Notes: generated by a model not told the origin, from the sequence alone. DNA of 64,000 bases from Seriola aureovittata (GCF_021018895.1 NC_079382.1:18437501-18501500); one strand, 5' to 3'. Counted from the first letter of the stretch, positions 1 through 27,740 are shown. Made by a program: numbers and translations.

Positions 1-649
1 CGGTGTGCGAGTGTGTAATGTGGGTGTTTGTCTTGCCATAAAGCAGCAGGTCTGTGATCTCAGGTGCATACGTGTTCACTGCAGTTGACATCCACGCTGG
101 TTGTTACACAGTAAACAGGATTTCTCTGCCAGCGGATGACTTAAGAAAACAGCGTATGAGCTTATGGGCGACCAAAGGCTCAAAGCCGGAGGAGTCTGTT
201 ATAATTGACCAACTCTGCTTTCAACTTTTTGCAGCGTCTCTCTCGGTCCTCGCTGCTCGGTTTGGGTGTTGTTTCATCTACAAATTTTTCTGTTTCAGAT
301 CTGCCTCTATTGCATTTGAGGATAAACAAAAGCATTAGAGGCTAAAAAGACAAAAGTGTGAGGCGGTTGAGTTTGACAGTGGGGGGAAATCAATATGGCT
401 AATGGTGGCCTGTGGGGGACAAAATGAAAATCCTTGGTTATTTTTGAAAAAAACCGAAACATAATAAATAAATTTTTGGTGCAGATGATTTTGTCACTAC
501 ATTGATGACAAATTTTGTGTTGGTGTTGCTGCAGTGTTGTTTATTGCTGAGCTTTCTGCACAATAAGACCTGACAGTAGTAAAAGTGAAAGAAACAATCA
601 CTTATTTTGGTGGGAACCCACTATGAACATGTTGTTCCTCTGATGCAGT

Positions 650-775
650 TTAAAGGAATAGTTCGGCATTTTGGGAACTACGGTACCTAGAGCCAGCAGC
701 CGCTTAGCTTAGCTTAGCACAAAAACTGGAAACAGGGGGAAACTGCTAGCCTGGCTCTCTCCAAAGCCAACAGTT
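650..775 (+). mobile_element. Half of a palindromic TTAA-type MITE
   Basis: Begins TTAAAGGAATAGTTCGGCAT, then AGCCAGCAGCCGCTTAGCTT, a GGAAACAGGGGGAAAC block and CTAGCCTGGCTCT. This matches the left arm of a repeat seen again at 52475 and 55460 and common in percomorph genomes. Only the left arm is present. Confidence 0.55.
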
Positions 776-3700
776 TCAGTCTAGCAGCAGCTCAAAACTC
801 GAAGTGTAAAAGTGTTGATTTTTGAGGGTGCTCTGGTAGTGTAAAGGTAGAGGTGCATACAGTTTTCGTCATGAATTATCTATCATGAAATCTGGGCATG
901 ATTCAAGATGGCCACAGCTGCTGATGTGCTTCATTAAGGACAAAACTACTAACCTTTGATAGTCACAGTTCAAGTCTACAGGGAGTGTTTGATACTCAGA
1001 AATATGGAGTATGTTGAGGTCACATTGTGTAACCTCTTTTTCATTCTGTGTAAAAGCTGAGTGGTGTCGGCTGCATCGTCCGACGGCGGCACTGCAGTGA
1101 AGGTTTCATATGTCGGCTGGGCACCGAGGGTTTTGGCCTTACAGCATTACTTTTCTATTTTAAAACATCATTCTTTAATAGGCTTTAATCAGACAATGGC
1201 TTTCTTTTCCTATCACAGGGTAACAATACATTGCTAAAGCACGACAATAACAACTATAATCTGCCATAATACAGGATACACCAGATACATAAGATTGCGA
1301 CTACATCATGTAAAGAACTGGATGAGCCAACTATACGGCTTTGTATGTACAACACGTAATTCCCCCGAAACAGAAAGAACGACAACAAACAAAGCTCAAA
1401 GTTCAAGTTCTCATGATTAGGATTTATTTTGAATTTATTCCACACACAGGCCAAACTCATTTGATTATGCAACAGCAGAAGGAACATTGGTGACTTACAA
1501 ACTGTGAAACATCGTTCCACATTAAAAACGGTAATAAAAAAAAAGGTCGAAAGGTCAAAGAGAGCTGCGTGATGTCCTGTTAGCAGTCACCCCTTTTAAA
1601 CAGAGATCTTGCTATATTTGCCGTTAAGCAGACCCCTCATTGTGCTGGCTTTGCTTTTTACACTGAACCAAACAGAGCCGGTCTGACGCTGGCCCAGAGT
1701 GTGATTTTAGAAAGCGTGCTGATGTTGTGGTCTGTTTTTTTGATGTGTTTCCTCTGTGGTTAAGGTTAGGATAAGGTTCGGTTCAGGTTAAGGAAATGGG
1801 GGATACAAATATCAACAGAGAAACAGACTTTGACACAGAAACGGCATCTGAGGCGTGATGTCCCGTTCTAAAATATCAGCTCAGCCGTTTACACAGACAT
1901 CAATCCGACTAGATTACTACGTCCGTTGCCAGCTTAAAGGCGGAACAACAGTGCCCTCCCAGTCCATGTTCGTACCTTTTACACAGAACAGCACAACATT
2001 CCCGACCTGAACAGGCTGGGTAAAAGGGGTTATTGTCTTCCAGCTGAGTGTGGAGTTTGTAGGATCTTCTGTTTCAGGTATTCATGTCTCTGCTCCTGTT
2101 GTCTAAGCAAAAATATCCATCCAACTGTCCAGTGGCACCCACATCCACACAATAGAAAGAGTATAGAAACAACTAAACTCTCTTCCTCTCTGTGTCCATG
2201 TCTTTCTGACATTTTTTCTTTTACGGCTTCAGTATCTGCAGCTCTAAATTGTACTGGATTAAAAAGCTGTAAAAAAAAAAAAAAAAAAAGAGCAACTGGC
2301 CAGATCGTTTGATACTTAAAGATTTTCTTTTCGCGGTAGTCTCGGCCTCTACTTCATCTTGTTAATCCAATGTACATAACGCACATCCCCACTCACACAC
2401 ACACACCCTCACTCACTCACTCACACATGCACACATACAACATACATTCAAACAGCTCTGCTTTAAAAGATTACAGAGATTACACAGGAATTACACGATC
2501 AAAGTCATTGAACCTGCGTCACCCCCTTTGCATGTGTATACTTTCCAGCTTTGAAAGTGAGAGAGGGTGTGAATCCATGTGTGTGTGTGTGTGTATATGT
2601 GTGTGAGTATGTGTGTGTGCAGGCCCTCTCTTTTTTTTTTTCCTGAGACCTGCAGGTTAATCTTCCCTCAGGCTGCTCTGCCAGAGCGGCGCACTCTGCT
2701 GGCTGGGACAAGAACAACAAAGAAGGGGAAACATTTTTCATGCATGAAAACAACAAGAAAAGTCCCTTTAAATGAACATGTGTTGATAGCGCACAAACAG
2801 GGTTTTTACTTGTGGTTAAAATGCATTTATTATCTATCCACAGAAAGATGTTGGTGTGATCAAACTCTGAAAAGGTGTTCCGTTCTTTGCTGATCTTGTC
2901 TTGCCCGGTTGCAGAGACATCGGATCTCATGTTGGTTTCACCACAGTGTGCGGTCAAGATGTACATGTCGACTGGTCTAACAGCCAGAACGTGTCAGCTG
3001 TTAAACACATGTTGAGCTGAGAATGAGAAACACTATGAACCTGAGATATAGAGCGAGAGAGAAAAAAGTTGGAAATCATCAGAGATTGAATAAGACCTGA
3101 AACAAAAGTTGGTGAAGAGGAGGCAGGGAGGAGCCTGGAGAGACGAGATGATTTCAAGGAAAGAAATGACCAGCTCATGTGCAAAACCTGTTTCATTGCA
3201 GTAGTTTAATCTGACATTAATGCTTATGAGTTATAGGCAACCTTGTTAAAGAGGCCTCAGCCCTTCACAAGGGTTTGCAGGACGGTTACAGCGAGAAAAC
3301 AACTAACTTGTGATGATATTTTCAGGTTTTCCTCTAATCTTTGCTTTCACCTTGTGAATGACTCGACCAGTTTACCTGTTCTTACTCTGAAATCATCATT
3401 TAAATGAAATAGTAGTAATAATAAATATATAAACACTGGCTGACTGGTCACAGCCAGTGAACATACATGGTGAGAGGAAGCATCCCGTCATTGTAAAGGG
3501 TTTGCCAGGCACTGCCTTACAGTTTGATTTCCTGGCAAAGTGTTGACACATATAAACATGATCTGCCCATTTATTAAGTACACCTGCAGTGTGTTCATAC
3601 TAAAGTTGAATGGACACTTCTTTAAAAACGGTGTTAACAAAAACTGAACATTCAAGTCTTTAATGAAGTTAGAATTTCTTGCAGTTCCTGACATTAGTTT

Positions 3701-4497
3701 TAGTTGTTAAGTGTAAATTCAGCAGGTGGCGAAGAAGCCGGAGACAGTAATAGATGATATCGTCCACATTTCCACACATGAAGAAGCTGCAGACAAGACT
3801 GACACGAGAACTGAATAACTACATTGACATGCAAGTCATCCCTACACAGACAAACAGGAGTCTATAGGCCTCAGTCAACCAGGCTGGAGTCATGCTGTAT
3901 ATTCAGGGACTCTAACACTAGCATGCAGCTACCTCCCAGGTCCAGCCAGTTGTGGCGCTTTAGCAACCTTCCCCTCATGTGTTGAATAACGTTTATAGGC
4001 CTGATGTACATATCTGCCAATATTCCAATTAAAGCGTCTTCCAGACAAACTTTGACATCAGTTGAAAGTGGCTGCAGTGAGAATAAAAGTCAAAGAGTCA
4101 ACTTGACTCTTGGCATTGAACTCAGCATGCAATAAAAAGCCTCCATTATAGAGCCTGGAGCCATATCTAAAATAATCACACATGTAATTTACCATTATTC
4201 TGTTTTTGTTTTTTTTTTCAGCCTGGCAATTATTTAATCAAATTTAAAACCCTGCAGACACAACTGAGATGAATCCTCCATCTAAACAAACAGCCGAAAA
4301 CAAAAAACCCAGTGAGATGATTGATTAATTTAAGAATCTGCTTTTTACTGCCTGTTGCATGTCTGCATTAAAAAAAAAAAAAAAAAAAAAAAAGCTGCAA
4401 GATCTTAAAAGAAATAAAACACAGAGGAAGAGGAGGAGGAGGAAGAAGAGATGATGAAAATCTGAAAGTATATTTTGCTCTTTGCTCCCATCTGTGC

Positions 4498-4500
<3 letters not shown>

Positions 4501-4553
<53 letters not shown>
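4501..4553 (+). repeat. (AC)n, 53 bp
   Basis: Perfect array upstream of tfap2d; a second AC array follows at 4679-4742 with one missing base. Confidence 0.95.
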
Positions 4554-4557
<4 letters not shown>

Positions 4558-4678
4558 TACAAAAAATATATACTGGATGGGAAATAGTCAAAAGACTTTT
4601 AGCTTTCGTGTGATCTTCAGGAGCATTTCAGAAACTCTTGAAAAGAGAAGTTAATGAACATCGATCGACGTGCACAGT

Positions 4679-4686
4679 CACACACA

Positions 4687-4742
<56 letters not shown>
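4679..4742 (+). repeat. (CA)n, 64 bp
   Basis: AC array with one CC break at 4693-4694. Confidence 0.93.
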
Positions 4743-4745
<3 letters not shown>

Positions 4746-5209
4746 GCTTTACTGATCCAACAGCTGCTGAAGTTAAGTTTTGGGGATCAATTTTATAGCT
4801 TCGGTTATGGCCGAGTGATGGCTGCAATAGTCTATTAAAGATATTGTTAATTATTCACCGTTAATTGACGAGAAAACCCTCAACAGACGACGTTTTAATC
4901 GACCATCACTTCATGGCTTATAGCTTTTATTTTATTTGTCTATTTTCTTCTCCAAGAAAGAAAGAAAAAAAATTAAGGAGATTTTTTTTTGTTTCTTCTA
5001 ACTCTTCTTAGAAACTGTCTTTATGTTCAATTCAGAAATCAAAAGGAAAAAGTGCAGTAAGCTATAACACACAACAAAGGCCGTGATCTCAAACCCCACA
5101 GGGCTTGTTGTTTATAACCATTACTGCCATGTCCGGGCCGGAGGATTAGTATACACATATATATATGTCCAATATGTTTGTGGGTGACTGTCCGTTGGCA
5201 GCAGATTGG

Positions 5210-6060
5210 CCTTTTCTTTACTGTTTTCGCAGCAGCTGACACGTGTCTGCCCTGAGCTGAACCCCTGCATTGACTCCAGGAGTAATTACAGCAACAAAGA
5301 ACAACAATTAAACGCGCTAATTGGCAACACAAACCGGCAATGATACCCAGTGGCTGCCTGCTATGACAGGTATATAGCACCCACCTTATTTCTACATTTT
5401 AGGGACTTTTATTTTTTTTTTTTTCATAAGTGTTTCCTGGAGAGATGGAGGGTCCTTGAAGTAGCCTAAATGTCCTGCGGCTCTGTGGCTGTGTGGGTGG
5501 GGTGAAGTTTTTTGGGGGGTGGGGTGTCACCCCGGGGCGAGAATAATTAATATGATGTATGCACTTGACAGGACGTAGATGTATTTTATATGATATTTGT
5601 TTGAACCCTTGAGAACAAAAGTTAATATCAGGGAATTTTGGAAAAAAAGAGGGAAAAATAATCCTGTTTTTTTTGTTTTTTTGTTTGTGTAGTCAGTCTG
5701 GACTTTTCTGTGTTTGCTTCTCTCTGACTGTTCATTTAACAGCGACCACCTGTTTCCTGCCCTCTCCGCTCTCCTCACCTCACGCACTGCATGGGGAGAA
5801 ATTAATTTGCAGTAGATCTTGAAGGCTTAAACAAGGCAGTGACGCCCCGGCCCCCTCCCATCCGCCCCCCGCCCCCCTCCTCCCCTCCGCAAACCGACAA
5901 GTAAATCCCCACAATTAGCAGATCCATATTAGCATATTAACCTGTGCTTCCTTCCGAGGCGCATCTTCTATGTAGGTCAGACACCATTTTCTTAATTGCT
6001 TTTGCTGTTGATGGAGGACAAACATCTTCTGGGCCGTTTGTTATGGTTGCCTTCATTATG
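5210..6060 (+). promoter_or_regulatory. Candidate enhancer region upstream of tfap2d
   Basis: Two repeat-poor blocks. Block 5210-5380 has GGAGTAATTACAGCAACAAAG and AATTAAACGCGCTAATTGG (homeodomain TAATTA/TAATTG and Sox AACAAAG-like). Block 5890-6060 has ACAATTAGCAGATCC and ATTAGCATATTAACC. The region from 5400 to 5890 is low in information apart from T runs and a C-rich stretch. Enhancer role is inferred. Confidence 0.28.
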
Positions 6061-6092
6061 CCAGTCGTTATTTGGGCTGGAAAGGTGCAGGC

Positions 6093-6094
<2 letters not shown>

Positions 6095-6157
<63 letters not shown>
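6095..6157 (+). repeat. (AC)n, 63 bp
   Basis: Perfect array bordering the 5.9-6.06 kb candidate enhancer; an ACGC/CACA stretch follows at 6254-6288. Confidence 0.95.
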
Positions 6158-6159
<2 letters not shown>

Positions 6160-7164
6160 CTAAAGGACGGAGTTAACGGACGCTCTTGGCCATATGAGGT
6201 CGGTGTCTGACCGGTGCTTATTAAAACCAAAGCAGACTCATAAACAAGGCCAACACACGCGCACGCGCACGCGCGCACACACACACAGTCTCGTGAGTTT
6301 TTAGTTGTGTTTTTCCTCTAACTGAAGAAAAGATCCGATTCTCATTTGTAACATCAGTTTGGTAACAAACTCATGTATAGGACACCAGTATATGTGGGCC
6401 CATTAAAAACCCAGCATGGATCCCCACACCCACTAAACGCATCATCACTTGCTCTAACTGACACAATATAGTATAGCCTTAAAGCCTATAAGGGGATTAC
6501 TGTTAACACTGGTAGCAATGGGCTAAATGTCTGCAGGCTATACAGTGATCTAATATAGGCTAAATAAGTGGTGGCTCACTGAACCAATTTAAACCAATCG
6601 GGTTTGGTAGTAAACAAATAGAGGGGGGGGGGCATCCCTCTTGGTAACACGTGGGAAATGTGGTTCTTTTCTCACAGTATGAACTTTAAACTGGGGTGTG
6701 TTGAACACAATATGTTTGACTGGAGTTTGTTGTTTGAGTTGTTTGAGAGGTGCAGTTAAATCGATGTAATGTTATGTGCTGTGGATTTTGCCAAAAACTG
6801 ATGATCAGTAGATTTTTTCCTCTAAAATCATCACTTTCTAGGAGTAGACTGGCTCTGATGGCTGATATGGTCAAAAAGGTAGTAGATGTATTACTAAATT
6901 TAGCTTTGAGGCCTTAATGCTTCATGATATGATTGTTTAGATGTTTCCTCTAAATACATTTATGCCAATGTCAAATGTGTCTTCTGTTACAACAGTTAAG
7001 GTCACATTATGAGTCAGTGAGTCAAGGTCTGTGAGCTCAAATCCTAATCTTCTGCCTGTCCGTGCTGTCTCACTTCCTGACACTCGCCCTAGAAATATGA
7101 CAACAGGGCCCCCTGCTCTCTGCAGGAGCAGCGGTCCATCCACAAACCTTGAGGCTGATCTAAA

Positions 7165-7395
7165 TTCTCGCCTCTGGGCTGTACTGTGCGGGGTTTTCGG
7201 GCCTTTCCCTGCCTCGTCAGGCGGCAGATGGACTGGCTCCTGTCCGGAGATCAGTGCGCATCTGGTGCGGCGCTCCCAGCCCCCGGTAAAGCGGGGCTAC
7301 TCATCGACATTAAGCCCCATTAGGACCGTCTACCGTGCAACTGGTGCCTCGGGTTGGCGGCGACGGTGGCTGCGCTCCCTGCATACATATACGTC
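7165..7395 (+). promoter_or_regulatory. CpG-containing non-repeat block upstream of tfap2d
   Basis: GC-rich island (CGGGGTTTTCGGG, GGTGCGGCGCTCCCAG, GGTTGGCGGCGACGG) between AT-rich flanks. It has open frames but none resembling a known protein. Possible regulatory CpG island. Confidence 0.25.
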
Positions 7396-8052
7396 TGTCT
7401 CATGCAGGCAACAGCGAGAGTTCACAACCAAAACTTCCTGACATAAATAAAGTAGATCTGACTCATGCGCTCACAGATGTGTTAGGACACTGGTCAATGG
7501 AGTGTGCAGAGTTTGGATGGGGGGGATTGAAGCTGTAGGAAACTCGCTGAACGACTATAAAGGGGTTAAAAAAACAAACAAGCCAGGTTTCATATTTTCA
7601 TGCATGCTTGACTTCCACATAAGATCATCTCTCAGACCTTCAAGCTACATGTATATTCTCAGGTAAGTTTCCCTCCTGTGATCCGGTCTTGATAATGATG
7701 TGACAGGAGCTACTATCCACTGCAGGCCTCTATATGTGTCAGCATGATTTCCTGCCCAGAGGTTGATCCACCTTGTCCCCCCCTCCCACCTTTGAAAAAA
7801 AAAAAAAAAAAATCTAATTACACCTACACCCTTGCACCCACCTTTTGTTGTGGTTTTAAAATGTAATCTATGTAAGTTTTTCTTCATATTTTTTGTCCAA
7901 AACTGCACAAAAATCTGAAAATCATGATCATATGATCCCATTTAGAATCACTTAAGGTTCCTTAATTGACACCAAAGCTCTTTCCATCTCTCTTTGCCTT
8001 GTGGCCTTCCCATTCATCCCTCCTCCTTCCCTCACCCCACCCTCACCCTCCC

Positions 8053-8100
8053 TCTGTCTCTCTCTCTCTCCCTCTTCCTCCCTCTCTCTCTCTCTCTTTC
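8053..8100 (+). repeat. (CT)n-rich tract
   Basis: Pyrimidine tract of CT and CCT units; a second smaller one is at 8868-8904. Confidence 0.85.
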
Positions 8101-8204
8101 CTTTTTTAATACCTGGCGCGCGACAACCGGCCTTCACCGGTCTCGTCGTGCAGAGGTTTCACGTCGAGCCTCGAGGCAAAACAATCGGTAACGGTTAATT
8201 AAAA

Positions 8205-8235
8205 TATAAAAGGCCTTGAGAAGTTTTATAAAAGG
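8205..8235 (+). promoter_or_regulatory. Pair of TATAAAAGG boxes
   Basis: TATAAAAGG occurs at 8205-8213 and again at 8227-8235, followed by a CpG-rich stretch (8243-8290). The pair lies 2.5 kb upstream of the tfap2d start codon, so it could be a distal promoter with an untranslated first exon or a chance match in AT-rich DNA. No downstream ORF is recognised. Confidence 0.3.
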
Positions 8236-8549
8236 AGGCTAGTCAACGCGTAGCCCCTGCACCGCCTGTGTGTCTCCGCCCGGGCCGTTGCTATTTCTTC
8301 ATGAGGACTTTTATTCAGATATGATACTGCGAGACTATATGGGCTAAATAGTCTTGATCAAGAAGAAAGAGGAAAGATGTTGGAGAATATTTAAGCTCGT
8401 TTTAGGGGCATTTTTTTTCAGCTATAAGAGAAGTGATGAAGTGGAAAATGTAATTCCAGCAGCATATGAAGAAAAATCAATAAGAAGTACTGTCAAAAGA
8501 GAAAAAGTTACCTAATAATGAATCAAAAGAGTTATTTATAAATGCATAT

Positions 8550-8601
8550 TATTACTATTATTATTTTCATTATTATTATTGTTGTTGTTGTTGTTATTGT
8601 C

Positions 8602-8629
<28 letters not shown>
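8550..8629 (+). repeat. (ATT)n / (GTT)n tract
   Basis: Trinucleotide array of ATT, then GTT, then ATT units in the region upstream of tfap2d. Confidence 0.85.
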
Positions 8630-8633
<4 letters not shown>

Positions 8634-9396
8634 AACCGGTGAGGACAGAGAAACAGACGCATGCAGTAACAGATGGGAGGGGAAATAGTTGCTTAATTAA
8701 AGTGCAGAGTCAATCCCGGCGTCCCGGCGTCCCGGCGTCAGCACGGTCACAGTCTGCACTTTAATAATATCATGGAGTCGCTTTGGTTACAGTTACAGCT
8801 GAGCTGGAAAAAAAAACATCCAAAACAAGAATGATTAGGGCTTATCTCTGGGTTAGAGCTACTGGTCGCTCTCTCCCTCTCCCTCTCTCTCTCTCTCTCC
8901 CTCTGTTTCTGTGTGCTGGTTTGTTTTGAATGGCAGGAAATCTGAGAGACAGTATAACTCCCCTCTCCTCCCCTTCTCCTTTATTTCCCCTTGCTCCTCT
9001 TCAGGCTGTGACCACGAGCTTTGGCTTCTGCTTTTACGGTTTTTTTTTTTCATTTTATTTCTGTTGCTTGCCGGTGGCCTAAGGGCAAGGCAGCAGCCTG
9101 CGTGTTTCTGTGTATTTATTCTTATTATATAGGCTGGGTGTTTTGACTGGAGCTCACTGTGTGGCTCTCTAACTACACCTGTTACTATTTCGACACTTCG
9201 TTATCAGCCCATTAAATATCCACAAAAGATTGTTCTTTTTTCCCTGCAGCTTATAATAAAGGCAACAAAAAAAATGTAAACAAAAAAAAAACCCCTCCTC
9301 AACATCTTTACGACGCCACAACGGCGCCCGTTCAGCTGGGCAGGACCACCCCGAGGGCGCGTGCTCAGGTGAGTTACAGCACCAGGAGAAAGACAG

Positions 9397-9403
<7 letters not shown>

Positions 9404-9456
<53 letters not shown>

Positions 9457-9464
9457 GAGAGAGA
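9404..9464 (+). repeat. (GA)n, about 60 bp
   Basis: GA array, nearly perfect, followed at 9517-9585 by (AAT)n. Confidence 0.93.
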
Positions 9465-9516
9465 GGGGTCACAAGGCTGACCGACTGACCGAAAAAAGTC
9501 CCAGTTCTCATATGCC

Positions 9517-9585
9517 AATAATAATAATAATAATAATAAGGATAATAAAACAAAATAATAGCATAATAATAATAATAATAATAAT
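9517..9585 (+). repeat. (AAT)n, two blocks
   Basis: AAT units at 9517-9539 and 9564-9585 separated by a related AAAC/AATA spacer. Confidence 0.85.
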
Positions 9586-10559
9586 GGTAAAAACAACACA
9601 ATACATAATCAATTATTCCATCCAACCATGCACATACACAATGCTGTTTTTCACAAAGGCAACACTCATAGTAGCCTGAACCCCCTCCATCCCCCCTCCC
9701 CCTATAAAAACAAAATTAAATAACGCTGTTTTCCAGGCATAAAAATCTATTTTTAAAAAAAAATAAAAAAATAGCCTATAAGGTTAGAATTATCGATTTA
9801 ATTTAATTTAGCACAATTGCACATACAAAGCAAACATTGAAAATCTTAATAATAAACATTACTGAAAAATATTTTTAAATGTAGCCATTTTAATTCATAA
9901 TGATAATATTTTTATCCATCTCGCTGTTATTACATCGAATGAACGTGCACTGAAAAATATGTAAACATGTGTGATTGTTTCATTGTGAAATCGCCAGGTT
10001 TACCTCACTGTTAAAAGTGCCTAAAACAGCAATAATGAAAATTCAGCTAAATGCATGAACACAGCTTCGAAATGATCCCCATTCCAAAAGAAAATCCTCA
10101 TCGAAGCTGACTGAGCTGATCACAATCTTTGTTCTGGAAACAAAAGAAAATCCTTTTTTTATTATAGTTATTCTGCTGATAATTATCGAAATTAGCTGTA
10201 GAATATTTCAAAGCAAACTTACATTTCCGTTGAAAATCCGAACATTTTTGAAAAACGACTTTAGCCGGTGTGAATAAAGCTAAAAATAATAATACGACGA
10301 AACGCAGCAGAAGAAGCTTGTGAAAATACAAACGGCTCAAAAAGGAAAATGTCCACAAAAAAGCGTAGAAAATGTTGAAAGAAGCACTTGGTTCCTTATT
10401 AAGGCGAAGATACAATATTTATTCCTTGTCTCCTGGGATGCTCCGCTCCGTCTATTGTCCTCCCATTCCTCAGTGCTGATGCTTAATTTTCAAAACTTCT
10501 ATATTACCAAGGGACCTACGACATCAGCCGAGAAATACCCTGCAAGTACAAAATCCGTG

Positions 10560-10746
10560 AGCCAGCCCCGTCCGTGCAGAGGGGAGACGCTCGCGTTCCG
10601 CCAGCTTTCTGCCGTTACCGAGAGCGCGCGAGGGGGGACTTTTCCATTTCTCTCGCTTTTTGGGGATTTTAACGCATTTTTATTATTATTCGATCAGGCC
10701 AGAGAGGAGAGAAAAAAAAAACACGGGTTACTTTGGAGAAAGCACA
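10560..10746 (+). promoter_or_regulatory. tfap2d: tfap2d 5' UTR and proximal promoter region
   Basis: A CpG- and GC-rich stretch (CTCGCGTTCCGCC, GAGCGCGCGAGG) changing to a TATTATTATTCG tract just before the start codon. It is the likely 5' UTR. I see no convincing TATA box within 60 bases of an obvious start site. Confidence 0.4.
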
Positions 10747-25267
<14,521 letters not shown>

Positions 25268-25310
25268 CCCCCACCCACCCGGTCCCCGTGCCTTGGAGCG
25301 CTGCATTTAG

Positions 25311-25312
<2 letters not shown>

Positions 25313-25364
<52 letters not shown>
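25313..25364 (+). repeat. (GT)n in tfap2d 3' UTR
   Basis: 52-bp GT array beginning 46 bases after the stop codon; it would be part of the mRNA. Confidence 0.93.
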
Positions 25365-25367
<3 letters not shown>

Positions 25368-25714
25368 CAGACAGGATTTGTCAATTCCCACGCATCACTG
25401 CGTCTATATTGGGACATTTCATATTTATTGTTATTTATTTATCTTCTGTTGAAACGTAACACTAACCTGAAGTGTCCCAAACAAGACACCCTGATGTGGG
25501 AGTGTGTGTGTGTGTTAATGTGTGTGCGTGTGTGTGTGTGTGTGTGTCATGACAAGGAGGAGCCTCGCCATGGAGACGGCTGTGACTCATCCAAGACTTT
25601 TATTTCTTTATTTATTAATTTTGAAAACAGGAAGTAAACATGGACGTGCTGACATCAAAGTTCTCCAGGACAGGGGTGGTTAACTGCCAACATAACATAT
25701 TATATACATATTAT

Positions 25715-25801
25715 ACACGCACACACACACGCACACACACACGCACACACACACACACACGCACGCATGCACGCACGCACACACACACGCACACACACAC
25801 A
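25715..25801 (+). repeat. AC/ACGC array in tfap2d 3' UTR
   Basis: Alternating purine-pyrimidine array with GC steps (ACGCACAC, GCACGCATGCACGC), strong Z-DNA potential; another TG array lies at 25501-25547. Confidence 0.9.
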
Positions 25802-26039
25802 TTAAGGGGTTTTTGGGTAATTTGATGTGAATGAATTTGATTCAGGTTTGGATTTTCTGCAGAAATACAAAAGCTGAAACATTTTTTTATCCTCTGAAGC
25901 TTCATTTTATCTGTTTGTATTAAATTATTTTGAAAAATCTCTCATACTAACTACAAAAGTTCCAGTTTTGCTTGAATTCTCTGTCAATTGAATTGAAATT
26001 ATTTACCTAACAAAAAGAAAACCCAAACCCAGACACATG

Positions 26040-26071
<32 letters not shown>

Positions 26072-26279
26072 CTCACAAACACACACACAGTCTTTTTTGC
26101 AAACCCACCTGTACCTCTGAGAGCACTTGAACCACACCATATTTTTATTTTTTATTTCTACGCTCTACAATCAGTGCCATAGCAACCAGTGTGTTTACCA
26201 TGTGGACGACAGAGAAAAAGAGACTGTTTCTGGATGTGAGACTGGTGTGACGCCACCGCCTGGGGTAGGATACGCTTTG

Positions 26280-26280
<1 letters not shown>

Positions 26281-26310
<30 letters not shown>

Positions 26311-26360
26311 AGTGTGAGTGAGAGATAAAGAGAGTGACAGTGAGAGAGAGAGAGAGAGAG
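26281..26360 (+). repeat. TG then GA compound repeat, tfap2d 3' UTR
   Basis: TG array 26281-26311, GTGAGT spacer, GA array 26341-26360. Confidence 0.88.
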
Positions 26361-26589
26361 AAGGGTCCAACTCAGCCATTTTGTAAAAGGTGACTTTGCG
26401 GTTGCCGTCGTTCCTCTTCCCTGTGCATGTCTATCTTTGTACACTCCCCAGATCGCAAGTTTAGCCGACACGAGCTCTCTGACTCGCTCATGAACATTTG
26501 TAAAGATATATATAAATATTTAAATTACTTTTCTTGTAGGCTTTAACTATATATATGTTAAATCCCTACCTTCTAAAATGCTGGTGTTC

Positions 26590-26595
26590 AATAAA
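26590..26595 (+). terminator. tfap2d: tfap2d poly(A) signal AATAAA
   Basis: A canonical AATAAA about 1.3 kb after the tfap2d stop, followed within 30 bases by a GT-rich stretch (GTTGCTACGTGTTC). It is the first well-formed signal with a downstream element in this UTR. Confidence 0.6.
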
Positions 26596-26643
26596 GACAG
26601 TTGCTACGTGTTCTACTATTTACTCTTGGCTTTAAGATGTACT

Positions 26644-26683
26644 GCACGCACGCACGCACGCACACACACGCACGCACGCACAC

Positions 26684-26757
<74 letters not shown>
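26644..26757 (+). repeat. ACGC/AC array after tfap2d poly(A) signal
   Basis: 114 bp of ACGC units grading to AC, starting about 50 bases past the AATAAA. Confidence 0.93.
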
Positions 26758-26759
<2 letters not shown>

Positions 26760-27740
26760 CATATATAAACATACATACACAGAGAAGGAGGCAACAGAGC
26801 AAAGAGAGACTAAAGAGAAGCAGCGCAGATCAAAGCCGGCAACTGTGAATTATCCATACGAGTTCACAGTGTTAAAATTATAAGAAGTCAGAGTTCCTCT
26901 CTAATGTTGTGAGAGGAGGCTCTACCTACAGAAAAGTTCAAACGCCTCCTTTGTGTGCACAAGCATGTGTGTTTTCTTTCAGTTTGAGTGACTTCTATCA
27001 GGTTTTCTGCTTATTTATATTTCAAAAAAAAAAAAAAAATGAAAAAAATATGTGATGATAAAACAGAGAGAGGAGCAGCTGCCTGCTGGCGTCTCCATCC
27101 GGGCTCTGTAGGTTCTGTTTACTCTTTAATATTCCAGTCATTTGAAAAGGAGGTCACGTCCACTGCATAACACAAAAGTACACAATCAAACAGGAAGCAT
27201 TTACAGTCTCGCACTGAATTAATGCAGGTGAAGCCTCAGGTGGGGGAAAGTAGTACAGAGTGATGTAAAGGAAGACGCAAGTGAATTCCAGTGTTGCTGT
27301 TATTGTTTGGGCTGGTGTTTGACAGGTGGTGTTACAACCACAACCACCACCCCCCCAAATATACACACATGCAGTCAATGTTTAATGATGCTGGGGACAA
27401 TGCTGAACCATTGATAATGCATTGGGGGGGAAATGTCCAAAAAAATGCGCTGACGACAAACAGTAAATACAGTTTTCCCTCGGGTATTTTTCTTTTAGCC
27501 TTTACAGAGATGCACAACAGCAACACGATGCTGTCTACAACCATTTACTGTGGGGCTTCAGTGATGTGGCTTTTTGAAGACTGATACCTACAATACAGCA
27601 GCACGATAAACAACAGTGTTTCATCCATTACAGGAAGAAAATAAAGGACCAAAGCAACAACTAGGAACGACTCGATTAAAAACACAACCAACCTACGTTT
27701 ACACACCTGCCATCAAGCGGTGATCACAGTATTTCGCCTC

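Larger units (their letters stand above)
1..5209. other. Non-coding DNA upstream of tfap2d
   Basis: Apart from the MITE arm at 650 and AC arrays at 4501 and 4679, I see only AT-rich sequence, A runs at 2271 and 4371, and a CA/TG-rich zone 2390-2620. Open frames here show no recognised protein or codon-like bias. No exon of a neighbouring gene is identified. Confidence 0.5.
25268..26612 (+). other. tfap2d: tfap2d 3' UTR (inferred)
   Basis: The non-coding stretch from the stop to just past the AATAAA at 26590. It contains several TG/AC arrays (25313-25364, 25501-25547, 25715-25801, 26041-26068, 26281-26311) and AU-rich pieces with ATTTATTTAT near 25430 and 25605 that resemble mRNA-destabilising elements. 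The last 170 bp (AT-rich, TAAATATTTAAATTAC) are free of repeats and look like a retained UTR end. The extent is inferred without transcript data. Confidence 0.55.

Noticed and set aside
7031..7441. 136-codon frame in a GC-rich block
   Set aside because: No similarity to a known protein family and no splice signals that join to either AP-2 gene.
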